Source: Smittia aterrima (Eukaryota > Arthropoda > Insecta > Diptera > Chironomidae). From it: DNA of 64,000 bases. Position numbers and translations under genes: made by a program. Location of the stretch: positions 11,904,854 to 11,968,853 of the forward strand of contig CP093830.1 in NCBI GenBank assembly GCA_033063855.1, in the 5' to 3' direction. The first letter of the stretch is position 1, and the number at the start of each line of letters is the position of its first letter. This document shows positions 1 to 13,300 of the stretch, piece by piece. The notes below the pieces were generated by a model that saw nothing but the letters and a program-made list of their open reading frames with translations, did no database searches and had not been told where the DNA came from.

Positions 1-299
1 AAATTCAAGAATAATTATCATTTATTTTCCTATGTGCAAAGTTTGTACCAAGAAATATTAACACGGAGTGTTTAGAGATAAACACCCACACTCACACAAA
101 CTTAGCATTTAACAACAAGAAATCAATAACAAATGCAAACATACGAGCGGCAGTCGAAGAAATTGAATTTAACGATAAAGTTTTCGCAATTTTCTCGAGA
201 GAGAGAGAAGAAATTTCTCCTCTTTTTTGTTTATGTTTGACAATCAATATTATTGCAACACTTTATGTGTATTCTTCACCTCGTAGCTCAGTCGAGAGT

Positions 300-311
300 G
301 AGAGAGAGAGA
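300..311. repeat. Short (GA)n tract
   Basis: Six GA units in a region with several further GAGAG clusters. Such tracts can bind GAGA factor in flies, but there is no gene-specific evidence here. Confidence 0.6.
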
Positions 312-1105
312 AAAGAAACTGGAATTGGAATTCCAAGAATTGTTTATTACTTATTTCTTCATGAAGGACTTCAACAGATGCCTTATCAAAAAATATTTCT
401 CTTCTTCATTTTATAAACGAAGTCAATTTTAAGTCGCAATCATTCTTGTTACATAAATGTTCAAGATCTAAAATAAAATTCTGATCGTTCTTGTCGTTGA
501 AGTGGAAACCGAGTAGGAAGGAGAGAAACAGTTGAACAGTGAGTGAGTTGCAAAACAATTGAAAGAGGCTTTTTGAAGACTCATATTCGTTTTCTTACAC
601 ACTAAACATGTTACTAAAGGTTACACAAGATAGCTTTGGTGAGGGTGGTGGTTATAAATATATTCTCTTGCTTGTGCAATATGAAAAGCTTCTCTAAAGC
701 TCTACAAAATGTTTTTTTTTTGGTTCTTTTGTTGCTCAGCATATCAGATACAGAACAGAGAGAAGGGAAATTTATTATATCATATCGCTTGGCATGCATG
801 TATAAATATTTTAAGTGAAATAATAATAAAAGAAAGGAATAAATTTTATTTCTCTTAGGGGGACGTTTATGCTGCTTATGGAGTGATTGGGATGTGACGG
901 GGGTTTGGGGGAAGAAGAGAGAATCGTCTAACATCAGTTTTAAATTTATTATTTCTCTATATCTTGTAATTATTTAACATTCCATTTCCCAAGCTGAAAA
1001 TACAATGAAGCAGTGGATTTACTCTGATTCGGCATAAAAAGCACGAACAGCAGCAAGATTCAAGCCTTCCTGCCTCCCACAGCGAAAAGAGATGAAGGGA
1101 TTTAC

Positions 1106-1212
1106 ATGAATGTTTCCGCTAAACGATGGAAACGATTTCATAAAGACGTCGTCGACGTCGTCGCGTATCCTTAACTTGGGTAATGGAATTCGTTCGCCGT
1201 TTTGAATCATTT
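1106..1212 (-). other. Possible alternative exon within the large 3' intron of Nrx-1
   Basis: A less AT-rich island with an acceptor (TTTGTAG) and a possible donor (GTAAAT). In the phase left by exon 10 it stays open and reads EMIQNGERIPLPKLRIRDD and on. No homology is recognised. The 107-base length would change the phase expected by the next canonical LNS4 exon, which argues against a simple cassette exon. Confidence 0.2.
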
Positions 1213-2909
1213 CTACAAAGAATAAATCTAAATCAACTTATAAACGAATAAATTTTCTTTTTAACTTCGAGAAATATCAAAATCAAGAAATAAGCTTTGA
1301 AATCATGAGATCTTTTTAATTCGAAATCATAAGAAAACTCTTTTGGTGCATTAAAAAAGACAGCGCCCTGACGTTCGATTAAGTTTTTTTTCCGCTTCGA
1401 GGTAAGCTTGCCCTCTCGAGTTCTCGTGGAGTTAATGTCGCTCTAATGAGAGTCTTAATTCAATTAAGTTAATTGCTTCAAATATTTTTATCGCTTTCAT
1501 TATTGTCTTCAGTTTAACGACTTCCACTGTTACTCTGAAACTTTGGCTTCTTCGTAGTTTAATTGAAAATATCAACGAGGAAAAAAAACGTAAAAATTCA
1601 TTAATAATTACGTCGGAATCATAAATCAAAATGATTTCACGACGAAAGCGTTGAAGAAGAATGAGCGTACAAAGTGGCAGTTAATTACAGGTTGATTATT
1701 TCGTAATTTTCATTCAACGTCAAATGTCCAATTCAGTGTTTCTCGAAATAACTTTCGAGGATAAGAATTTTCTTGTTTCTTTCAGTTGAAAAGTTGTCAT
1801 GATGTGTTGTCTTGGAAGAAATTAATGTTTCATGAAAAATGTCATCGCTCACTAACAAGACTCAAACAATTTTGTGTGTTTGAAAGCTTCTTGTATAGAA
1901 TTAAAAGTTTTGTTGTTTAGAAGAATTTGAGTTGAGGAAAGGAAAGACTTTGAAATAAATTGTTTTCGAATAGTTTCCACAATGAGGCAAATCGTTGACT
2001 AAGATCATCGTTAGGGAAATGTTAATAGCGTTGAATAAACACAAATGTGTCATCAAACCTCGTCGTTAATGAATTTTACGATTTTCTCATTAAGATTAGA
2101 TTTGCGTTCTGCTTCAATACACTTCGATAAAAGCTATAATAATTATAGAACGTCTAAGCGCAAGTTTTTATTATCACGAATGATCAATAACTTGTTTTGA
2201 AAGTTTCATCATCATCACTTATTGATTGGTTTGAACAAACAATTTCGAGCAAATATTTTACTCAATGAAAATCATAAAATCGACGAGGTTCAGTCGGAAA
2301 AGGATGAATGAGGAGGTAAAGCTCTAACAAATAAATATTTGATGACCTGAGAACTCACAAAAGTTGAATTCTCATTTAGTCTCGTCGTCTTTTCGACTGT
2401 TGACCTTTTATTGATTAAAGATTTTCATCAACAAATTATTGTTATTATTATTTTCCTTTTCTTCTGTTGTTTTGAGTGTGAAATTGGCCATTCATAAAAA
2501 TTATGCAATTAAACGTCTCGCTCTTAACGGCATGAAAACATGTCAATAACCACAACAATACTTCTTCATAAAAATGCAAATGCTTAACATTGTAAAAACG
2601 CTCAAACCAGAAATTCGAAAAATGGAGAAAAGAGAAACAAACATGAAACAAAACCAATTTTTTGGTTTGTAATTATCTGGCTCTACATGTTCTGAGATGT
2701 TTAATAATTGATAAATTGCGGTTGGATAATTATAAAACCATAACATTTGAGTCAGAAGGAGAGAAGGAGAGATAGAGAGCTTTGTCCAGGGGTCAGCAAA
2801 TGGCAAAGGAAATTATTCCTTTAGGCAATTTTTGAGAATGTGTGAAAAGGTCAAAGTGATTAAATAAATTTTTTCTGCATGCGCATAAAATAATGAACCA
2901 CTTTAATCC

Positions 2910-2922
2910 CTCTCTCTCTCTC
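2910..2922. repeat. Short (CT)n tract
   Basis: Uninterrupted CT dinucleotides followed by a C run. Simple repeat, possible GAGA-factor site. Confidence 0.6.
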
Positions 2923-4203
2923 CCCTTGAATAGTTAATTGATGAGTCCTCCAACATAAAACTCAAATTCCAATTATAAAAGTTTTTCAACTTCACAGCAA
3001 AGTATCTTTCAAGTGTATGAACATAATTGATTATAAAATAGAAACTCAACAACATAAAATATATCTTGTGTTATCTGTGATTAAGTCTGAGAAGAAGAAC
3101 ACATTTATGAATAGAAGTCGAAACTAGATCTATGTTTGATGAGTAAAAATAGAAGATAAAAACATCGAGAGTAAGAGGAAAAAGGATGAGATTGACGAAC
3201 TCTCGCTCAAAGCAAATATGTTGAAAAGATAGAAACACAAAGAGACGATGTGAATAAGCGATAAATAGAATCAAATTCAAGACTCCTATCGATGAGACGA
3301 AGTAAACTCGAGGGAAGGAAAATATGAATTTTCAGAGAAATATTAAATTTAAATTTTTTCAAGATCCCACTCGTGAGCTTAGTCACATCGCCTGGTTTGT
3401 CAAAGAAGCAAAATAGACTTTGAAATTATTTAACGTATGCTGAGGATTGAGAGAGAAGCGTTAACAAAATGGAAACTGTTCTGCGAGTTCAGTTGTTGTC
3501 TCCATCGAAAGTCGGAGCCTTTTGTCATTAGACTTGAGAGAGGACGAAAAAAAAATCCAATTAAATTGTATACAACAGTCTAATGGCGTTAAGAAGAATG
3601 GAAACGAGAATAACTTTTATGTAAATGAGTCGAGAGTATGGTAATTGTGGTGAAATCTGATTTGTTCTGTCTGCGGGGGTGAGTGTGATAACAAATGAGC
3701 ATCATCACAATAAAACTTTTGTTTGTTCTTTCGCTTAGCGACAGCAAAAAAAATCGAGAGACGAGCGAGCTTTTCGTTTGAAATGAAAAAGCTTAGCCGT
3801 GAAAATGAACTTTCAATGCAGAAATGTTGTCTTTGCATGACTTTTCTCTATGCAGAGGACTCGTCTGACGCCTTTTCGCTTCTATCGATTTTCCAATCGC
3901 ATTGAAAGTTTTACGATTCGATTTCTAAATTCATCAATTTCGTTCGCCAGAAGTAGAACAGCGAATGTTTAATCTCTATCTGAATTTCATTGCCATTTTG
4001 GTTTCGCTACACGTCAATTTACTTCACTTTACCACAATCAGGTTTGTCTGTGATCGCGCGCACAGGTTCGAAGGAAGTCGGAGAGAGGTTTATTGCTTTT
4101 CGGAATGTTATTTCATTCTTTTCTCATTGTTTTGTTTTCAACGAACGGTCACGGACACTTATAAGGGCAAAAAATATGTGCTGTTGATACATACATAACA
4201 TAC

Positions 4204-4315
4204 CACGCACGGGGGCTGCCCCGTCGACCTGAAGTCGCAAATTGGACGCTCTACGTGAAAATCTCACCGTGTGCCAGTTATTGTCGTTGAGGACTCCTTG
4301 TCCACCTAACAAGTT
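4204..4315 (-). CDS. Nrx-1: Nrx-1 coding exon 10: middle of LNS4, last Nrx-1 exon in the window
   Basis: A 112-base exon starting NLLGGQGVLNDNNWHTVRF after a TATCAG acceptor and ending PVRG in phase 1 at a GTATGT donor. The expected continuation of LNS4 was looked for between 1 and 4200 on the minus strand and not found, so the next exon is probably outside the window. Confidence 0.93.
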
Positions 4316-7300
4316 CTGATAGGACAAAAAAAAGGAAAGAAAATATAAAGAATTTGTTGTTATAGGATATTCAGAGATATCTGCAATAAGATCCGAGAGT
4401 GATTATCAAAGTTCAAAACTTTCTAGTCAGGAAGACACTTTGGCCTTTCTCTTATCTTAGTTTCAGATATCTCTGAAGAAGATAATCGCACAAGACAAAA
4501 AACCCTCAGGACAAAAAAAGGTTTTTTTTCTTTCATGTTTCGTTCGACAAAGGTGAACGACGTCGAGAGATGAGAAAGAGAAATTTATTAATTAGTGAAT
4601 TAATTAGCTGGATTTCATTAGCATCTAATGAATGTTGTTTCAGCCGAAAGCCTGGGTTTCTTTTAAGACACCAATTAAAGTGCTTGGAACGACAAAATTT
4701 CTATTTGAAACCGCTGAAGGGAAGAGAGGAAGAAAAAAACTTTTCAAAATGCCTCCACCACTTTTTGCTTTCGATCGTTATCAGGAAAATTGCAGAGCAT
4801 TTTGAAAAGCGTGGAAGGCGGAAAAGGAAAATGGCGGTAATTGCGCCATCATTAACTCTTAAATTTCACCTTTTCACGGTCACCCAATCTGACGTTTGCT
4901 CTCACACGACCAGCCACGAGAGCGATTTCGAGTCGATCGGGTGAGTTTGTATCGGCGCTGGTTAGTAGAAGAAGTCCAGTTGGTCGCGATGTTTTGAAAC
5001 GTAGAACGAGTTCTTCAGTTTGTGTTCTCATTCCTTGATTGCCTCCCGTCCAGATTGTCAAATGTTGTGATCCATTAAAAGCTAACGTTGCTGATTCTCG
5101 TCCACATGTTGGTCCCGTGTAGAGTGTTCCCGAGCAGTCGCAAAGCGGCCTGTTCCAACCTTCAGAGCAAGCTCCTCCGTTTTGGCACGGATTAGGCGTG
5201 CACTGAACGGTTTGAACGTGACACGACGGCTTAACTGCAGCTGAATCTTGTTGCCGAGCGTAAGCCGCAATATCAACGGGCTTTCCACTCAACACCAAAT
5301 CCCGCAAACATCCGACGTAGCCTTGTCGCAGCGTTCCAGTCCATAAAGCAGGCGGAACACTCACAGACGCATAGGGAGGTCCAATACCACCAATGTAAAG
5401 CGGACTATCGAGCTCCAATTGCGTTGAATCTCCCGGCGTCTTAAACTCATTGTATTGACCGTCAACTCCGACTTTTCCATCTCGTCCACTTCGCCTTACA
5501 GTTAATTCGTGCCAAATTCCATCGTCAACACGGCGACGTGATGCTCGAACTTTTGTTGCTCCCGATCCCAAGTCCATGTGAATGTAAATATGTCCGTTCA
5601 GCAATTCCACGGCAAAGAGATCCGACTGAGATACGAAGAAATGAGAGAAAGAAAATGTCACGCTGTGATCATTTCCACATTTAAATTTGTGCTCACCCTT
5701 GGCGGTCGAGTTCCTGTGCTTAAGATAATCAATCCGTTTGGCTCATTCGTTCGAAATTTGAATGAAATTACGCCTTGCTTTGAAACTTCCCATGGCGGTA
5801 AAACCAAGTGTGAGTCTCGCGTAGTAAATGTTACGGGATCCTGCGGATCGCCTGATGGACAGTTGTAATCGACACGTCCCACGACCGAAATCAATTTCGA
5901 TCCTGTGCGTGCTAGATCGATGAGATTCAATCGCAAAGTATCCGCTGAAAACTCGACTTTTCTCAAGCATCCGACAAAGTTGTTGTGAACTCGTGCTCCA
6001 AGCAATGCTCTCGGATTCACTGAACCGCCTACGTAAACTTTAGACGACGAGAGGATTGTGAATTTGCCGGCGATGTGTGAATGATCCGTGTAGACTTCGT
6101 CGACAACCACAACGAGCTGGAAAAAAAATTATTTGTTTGCGTTTTTTATTTGAATTATAAAAATTCTTTTTTGTCTTGTTTGTTTGTGAGTCTAGTTTAG
6201 CGTGTACTCTTCATATTTTTTCTCATTAAAATTTTAATATCAACCAACCCGACAGAAGCTCGTGATGGAGGAAATTTCCTGAATTCTTCGATGAACAGTC
6301 ACACGATGCCATTGATGGTCGTCGAATCTCACGCGAGCCGGCTTTATGTGCATTTCTTGTTTTCCGTTTGCGAGTCCCATCGTCAACGAGACGCCGCCAT
6401 CGCGTATCGCGAGGTTCAGATAATCCGTTCCGTGACCTAAACGAAACGTTTGATTAAAAACGAGGAGTCTCAATGGTTTTATTATTAAACGAAGGCTTAA
6501 CAAATAATGAAAGATGTTCCATTGTGTTTATAGTCGACTCTCTCTCTCTCTTTTGAAAGTCACTCAATGCGAACTTTACGAAAAGTCGACACACAATGGG
6601 GAGGAACATGAGCGTGCATAAACCTAATAACTCAATCGATTTGTTTTTCGTCGAAATCTATTCGCCTTCTGTTGCTCGGATCATAGATAACTCCAGATAG
6701 ACATGACACTGATCTCTAAATATTTTATTTGTCTATCATCTTAAACATTTCGATTCTATCGCTTTTATGTTCAATCAAGCATTAAAAATTCATTTCTACT
6801 CGTAGATATTTATTCCAAAGACTGATTAGAATGTCGTGTCGTACTCACCGGTGAAAAAGAGTAATCCGTTTGGTTGTCTGGTACGAAAATATAATGAAAT
6901 TGCATCCTGTGCGCTAACGATTGGCTCCCCGCCTGTTTGGCCTAAATCGTATGATAGGAACTCCGTGCCGCGGAATGTTGCCTCGCTGGGTGCCTTGTCT
7001 ATATATTTCAGCAAGAGCAGAAGAAAAATAAAACAGAAAGAGAATTAGTTATCGGGAATATTTTCATCATAAATGTATCAAGAGGATTTCTCTGCTTGAC
7101 GCTTTTTTGAAACAACATCAAGGAGCAGAAGAGAGAAAAGCTGAGGGTGAAAGAAAATTGAATTTATTATGATTTTTGCTGCATCAGCAACCACAGAATA
7201 TTTATTTCTGTCTCGCTCATGCTTCATTGTAGTCTCCCCCTTTTTCTGCCTTCCGTTTCAGTCGTCAGTGTAATTGACCCACGAGGGAAAGAGAGAGCGA

Positions 7301-10300
7301 GAACAAGCGCTGACATTAAATCGTTTGCCAATAATTTATTATTATTACGGCTCCATTATATAAGTCAGCCTTCCACTCCACTTTTCGACCTATAAACTTT
7401 TCCTCTCTCTCATTCCCGCTCCAGAGAAATAAAACCAAAAATAGTTTGATTTAATGAATTGTTTACCTCTTTCACAATAAGTGCCTTCGTACTCCAGATT
7501 GCGGCATTCACAGAGAGGACCAGAGTCTGTCGAAATACAAATGCCGCCGTGCTGACAGGGGTCGTGTCGTTCGCAAGCATCTGTTATGTTGTTACGTAAT
7601 CCCTGTTTCCAATGAAAAAAAGGGAAGGCGATGGAGGAGAGAAAAAAAAGGTGGATGAAAACATAAAAATTCGCTCGGAACAGAAGTGTCATGAGATGGA
7701 AAGAAAAATTCTTCAACGGCAGGAAATAAAAATTCCTTCGATGTTTGTTTGTCTTCTTGTTGTTGTAGATTCGAACGTTTTGTGGAGTGAGTGCGAGAGG
7801 TACATAAGGAATGGCAAGTCATTTCTCTCGTTGCTGTCGAGTTAAAACGTTTTACACAAATTGAGCTTTTCCGCTTTTGTTTATCAAAGCTTGACTTCAC
7901 TTACTTGAGTTCTTTAAACAAAATTGCTTATTGTTGTTTTCCTTCAAGAGAAACGTGTAAAGAGCGTCGCTGTGTCTGATGGAAACCTTTCACCGAAGGC
8001 AATCGTTTGGAAGAAATTAGTTAAAGTTTCGTTTTAAACTTGATTTAATCTCAAACGAGTTCAACAAATCCTCGCCTCAAACATTTCTGAGAAGTTTTAA
8101 AACAATTCCCTCAGCCGCCATCATTAGAATTCGGAATGGAAGCTTCATCGTTGAGAGAAGAGCACGATTTGGCCTTCTCGCCTCGTTTCGGTTCGAAGGA
8201 ATCGAGAAGGCGAAAAAAGTTTAATTTTACGCTGCTTTCGTGGTTAATTAGAAAGAAAAAGAAATTTTGAATCATTGCCAGCAAATTTATTGGTTCAACG
8301 TCTTCTTCGCTATGTTCGAACGAGAGAAAACTTCTTTTTCTCATGCAAAACATATTTTGTTCCACAATAATTTATGACTTTCGTTCCTGCTGCAGTGATT
8401 ATCACGGAGCAATTCGCTAGTGACGCTTTAGGTTTGAATGAAGTCATGTGCGATGAAAGTTTCAGTTGCAACATTAAAAGTTTACCGTTAAATGACCAAA
8501 AGGTTCATTAACATGTCGTTTGGGGATTTATTTTGACTCTAAAACAGTCTGACAGGTGCCCAAAGCAATTTTTCATCAGCAGGAGGGCGGAAAGACCTTT
8601 AAACTCAATAATGAAGAGATCCCTAAAGTTTTTGTCGCAATGGAAAATAATGGGAGAGTTCAAGCGTTCGGGAAACTTTCCACGATCATTTCAGAGCTTT
8701 TCTATGAATTTATTATTCCACTCACATTCTTTTTGATTAAACAATTTCATCCCTGAAAAAAGAGCGGAGCTCAAATCAACTGTTAAGAAGCTTCTGCCCT
8801 TTCCTGATACTCGAAAGCTTTCAGCAACTAACAAGAAAATGAAAAATGTATTTTAAATTTATGCTTCAAGCAAAATGAAACATTTTATATAAAAAAGCTT
8901 ATTCTGAGTCATCAAGAAAGCTTTCTTGAGTCGAAGATGAAATTAAAACGAGAAAACAATTTCGACTCCAAACAAAATTCGTTGATGTTTAAACTTTAAT
9001 CACCGCAAAAGCTTTTCATTCAAAGATGAACTAGTTGAATGAAGTTTATCTAATTTCTTTAAATCATTTGCTGAGAAAGAGAAATGTAACTTCAAGATGA
9101 GATTGTGTAGACTACGATTGTTTAATTAAATGTCAAGCAAACTCCTCCGCACTACACAGCTCACCTCTAAAAGCGGAAAAGCTTTCCCTTTGTTTTGATT
9201 AACAGATTAAACTTGATTTCCCTGCCTCTCTTTACTCCACAAAACGGCAAATAAATCCCTTTTCAATCAAAGCGTCATCCTACACCTGCTGTTGACTATG
9301 AGAGTATGGACAGAATAGCCTAAAGCTCTTAGGATTTGCGATACTTACACGAGTGACCTTTTCCTTGGGCAGATCTGAGTGATCACATGGAGAGTCTCCG
9401 CACTGACGCGTGTGTGTCAAAACGACGCATGAAAGAGAGATGATAAAAAAAATATTCCGAATGTTATAAGCGCGTTATCATAAGTTTTCATCGAGAAACA
9501 TAAATTATTCAGAGGGTGTGGTGAAGGGATGGAAACTTTAAAAATTGTTTTCGTATCGTTACTCAACATCGCATGAATAATTAAATCATTCCGATTTCTC
9601 CCGCAAAGTTTCCATTCCCTTGACAACTCCAAGGCTGAATCTTTTATCAAGTTTGCTCAAAGTTTGGATTTCTTTTCATTTATATTTTGTCTTACGCGCT
9701 TACCTTCACATCTCGGGGCTGGCGCATTTCTTGTCTTCTTGGGAGAACCCCGGGCTGATCTGTGTAAACAAGATTTCTCACCGATCCACGAAATCTCGGC
9801 TCAAATATTACACTCGGCAGTGCTAGGAGGGCGAGCTTTGCATTATACCAGTTCGGCATTCCACCAACGAAGACGTCAGAGTTGGTCGCAAACTTTCCGA
9901 ACTGAAACTCTTTTCCTCTCGATGCTTTACTCTGCGACACTCCATCCACAGTCAGTGTAGAATGCTCATCATTGCGAAGCACCTAATATCGATGAAGATT
10001 GATGACACAAATGTGGCGTGTTGAAATAAATAGAGAAAGAGTAGAAGAGGAGAATTAAACACTCAATCAACAGCATCAGGCGATGTCTGTACGTCACGAG
10101 CTAAAAGATAGTTTTTCCTCGAAATTTGCTTTGACGTCTTATGGTAAACAAGAAAACATTTTCCGAACATACACGACATTTCCTTCGCCAGGAGAAGCAG
10201 AATGCCGGATGAGTGGAAATATGTAAAGTTGGTCGTTCGCCATTTGTTACCAGCAGCAAATGCCACGTCAAGGGAAAAAGCTTTTTTTGAGTGAAGTCAG

Positions 10301-13300
10301 AGCGAGAGAAAAAAAAAGTTATGGCATTTTAATGCCTTTTCGAACAAAGTTGAAAAGCTTAAAAATTCACGTGAAGAATGAATAATGAGCGAGCGATAGT
10401 GGTGACGTGAGCTTACTACTTCTTGACATAAAAGCTTTTCCCAATTAGATAAAGAGCGAGTGATTTGAGTTGAAAATTTTATCGTTAACGTAATTATGAC
10501 AAGCACTTGGAACCTCTTTTCACAAGCACAACGGATTTCACTCTTATCCTAAAAGCTTTCAAGAACTCTTGATGCAAAATTGTTTTGCAGTTGAAAGAGA
10601 TTTGATTGAAAGCCGCTCGACTAAATCATTCCTGTGCTCAATTTGGATTGAAAGGATTTTCATGTTTAATGATATCTCTGACTGTAAACTTTAAAGATTA
10701 CAACTCGCTACGCTCTTAATGAGTTAGCTCGTTTAATATTCACAATGTAAACATCATTACGGATTTAAACAGAAAGACAAACGAAATCATTTTCGAAACT
10801 ATCAGAGCAAAACATGTTTTCGAGAGAGAATGAAGCTTTGTGAGCTATTCGAGATAAACGAATGTCAACAAAGTTTTTATTTTTTCGTTGCTACCGCTCG
10901 GGGTGAAATGGAAATCGCTTGCCATTCAAATGACATCTGCATGCACAGCTAACATAATGAATTGACAAGAAGAAGTGGAGCGTCGAGTGAAAGTTATTCA
11001 ATTTTAATTATTGTCAGACTGACTGCTGGATAAGCTTTTGTTCCACGTTATTTACACGAAATCATGACAGAGCTTTGTAAATAGATAATTCAAGAGGAAG
11101 GAGAATAAAAGTGTGAGAGTGAGCGAGGAGATACCAAATGGACCGTAAAATAAAAGCGATTGCCTTCTGAATATTTCATGATGGGAGAGATGAAAATGGA
11201 AAATTTGTTGCTCTCAAAATGTTTTAGCTTCCTAAAAATTTCTACGTGTGTTCGCAACCGAGCGTGGGAGGTATGAATGCTCCAAGGCAATTTCGAGGAA
11301 ACACAAAGAAAATTTACAAATGTGGGTGTTTGAAGATTCTTTACGAAACAAATTATCCGAGTCTGTAATGTAATTCACTTTTGACTTTTGGAAACTTTTT
11401 TCTCTTCTCTGAGAGAAGTTTTCTCTCCGGCAACCAACAAGAAAATGTCCGACGAATTAATTAAGTCAACTGATGTCAATAACAAGTCTGATGAATATTT
11501 CAGAGCGTTTATAAATCGATTCAAGTCGAATGAATCAAGTTGCACGTGCTTAGCTTCTAATGGTAATAACAATAATGAAACGACAATGCATAAATGTTCA
11601 CGATCAATTCTTCCTTCCGATACTTTGATCCTTGTTATTACATCAACGCATTTTCTATTCAATAAGATGGCAATCCCTTTTTATTTCGTTTATTTTTGGA
11701 AGGAAAAAAAAAACTTTAAGTTATAAGAAAGAAAAACTTAGAATCCGGCAAAGAAAAGTTAAAGAAAATTTCTCACGACGAGGCGTTAGGAGACTAAATA
11801 TAAATTTCAAATTATTAATGAGATTCTAAAACGATCCTTTTCAATTATGAAGCTAAAGCGAAGCAACGTTGTGTGAGACATTCCACCACCCAACACTCAA
11901 AAGCTTTGCGAAATCTCTCAAACCAACACATGATGTCAAATATTTTGCAGAGCAATCTGCTCTTTGATTATCGACGCCTGATTACTCCCTTGTGTATAAA
12001 TGAAATGTTCATTTGAATTAATTGTCTTTTCATCCGAGGGACCAGACAGTGGGATTTGTTGTGATCTCCAGGGAGCTAGACTCCTATTCAATAATTAAGC
12101 CTGGAACTTTGTTAGAGACATTCTGAAATAAGAAAATTGGCAAGCGTGCCATAGAAACAGAACCCCGCAAAGTGAGTGAGGAATGGCATTTCCTCTCTCT
12201 CTCTCTCGCTCAATAAAAAAGATATTTGCGTGGGTGTGAAGCTTAGGCTGGTGTCATTTACATCCACGTATTCACATTTTTTAGTTCTTTAAATAAATTT
12301 AAACTCATCACGTACACTTCAAGACGACACCATCGTTTACTTTTGCCGGCGAGACTCAACAACGAACCAGTTGGGAAACTGATAAACTTCCATTCTGGTC
12401 CCTTCGCTTACGAAGGAATATCACAATGATTTGCAGGTTTTGTAACCTGTACGTGTTTGTCGAACTTTATCGTCGAGAAATAGTTTTTGTTTCACTGTTT
12501 GGGGTCACGTACAAATTATTCGACGATGGTCATGCTTCTCGATTCATTAAGTTCAAAAAAGCAAACACAAACGAATGTAATCCCCGCGCAAAATCCAATT
12601 TCATAGTGGAAAAGCGATGAATGATTGCCGTTGTGAGCGCGGATTTAATTAAGCTATTATGCAAGTATGAAAACTCCATTAATAAACTTGAATTAAATGG
12701 AGAAATGAACCAGAAAAAAAAACGATCGAGCCTCGTGGGTGTACAAGCGAAAGAATGAATGAATGAGATAAGAATAACAGTTGCGAGTTGATGCTCGACG
12801 CTTAGGCACTTTCCTTTAACAGCCAGACGTGAATGAAATGAAACATTTATTTCGGTAGTTTTCGGGAGAAAGACTTTAGGATCATTTCATGATGAAAGAC
12901 GAGAGGCACATCGAGAACGCTTTTCTTTGAGACAGCAAAGAGCACTCTCTCGTTGTTTGAAACGACAAATGAAAATCGTCTGCTGAATAAACAAGTGAAC
13001 TTATTTGTAACAAAATGAAATCTAATTTCGAGATCGTTGAACCTGTAGCATGAAAAATATATGTTTTGTCTTAACCCTTAAAGGTGCGGTTGATTGAATT
13101 GATCAGAAAGAAAACTTTTAACATTAAGTCGCGAAACAAATCCACAAAGTTTCTTCAACTTAAACTTTCAGCTTAAGTAAAAACTTCGCAGACGTTCTCG
13201 ATTTAAAAAGCTCTACAACAAAAAGAAACAAGATCAACGTCGACGTGATTGAATTATGATTCAGTCGATTACAGAAATTGAAATAAAAAAAGAGAAAACG

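Larger units (their letters stand above)
1..4203. other. Non-coding, probably Nrx-1 intron
   Basis: No gene is recognised apart from the weak exon candidate at 1106-1212. It holds GA/CT tracts (300-311, 2910-2922) and AT-rich DNA. Open frames here are short and unlike any known protein. Confidence 0.6.

Noticed and set aside
280..312. tRNA A-box-like GTAGCTCAGTCGAGAG
   Set aside because: No matching B box or cloverleaf can be formed; it runs into a GA repeat.
4570..4944. 124-codon plus-strand ORF
   Set aside because: Partly antisense to the conserved LNS4-coding part of Nrx-1; no family resemblance.
5578..5868. 96-codon plus-strand ORF
   Set aside because: Antisense shadow of the Nrx-1 LNS3 exons.
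11388..11726. 112-codon plus-strand ORF inside an Nrx-1 intron
   Set aside because: Low-complexity, open also on the opposite strand, with no domain or splice partners.
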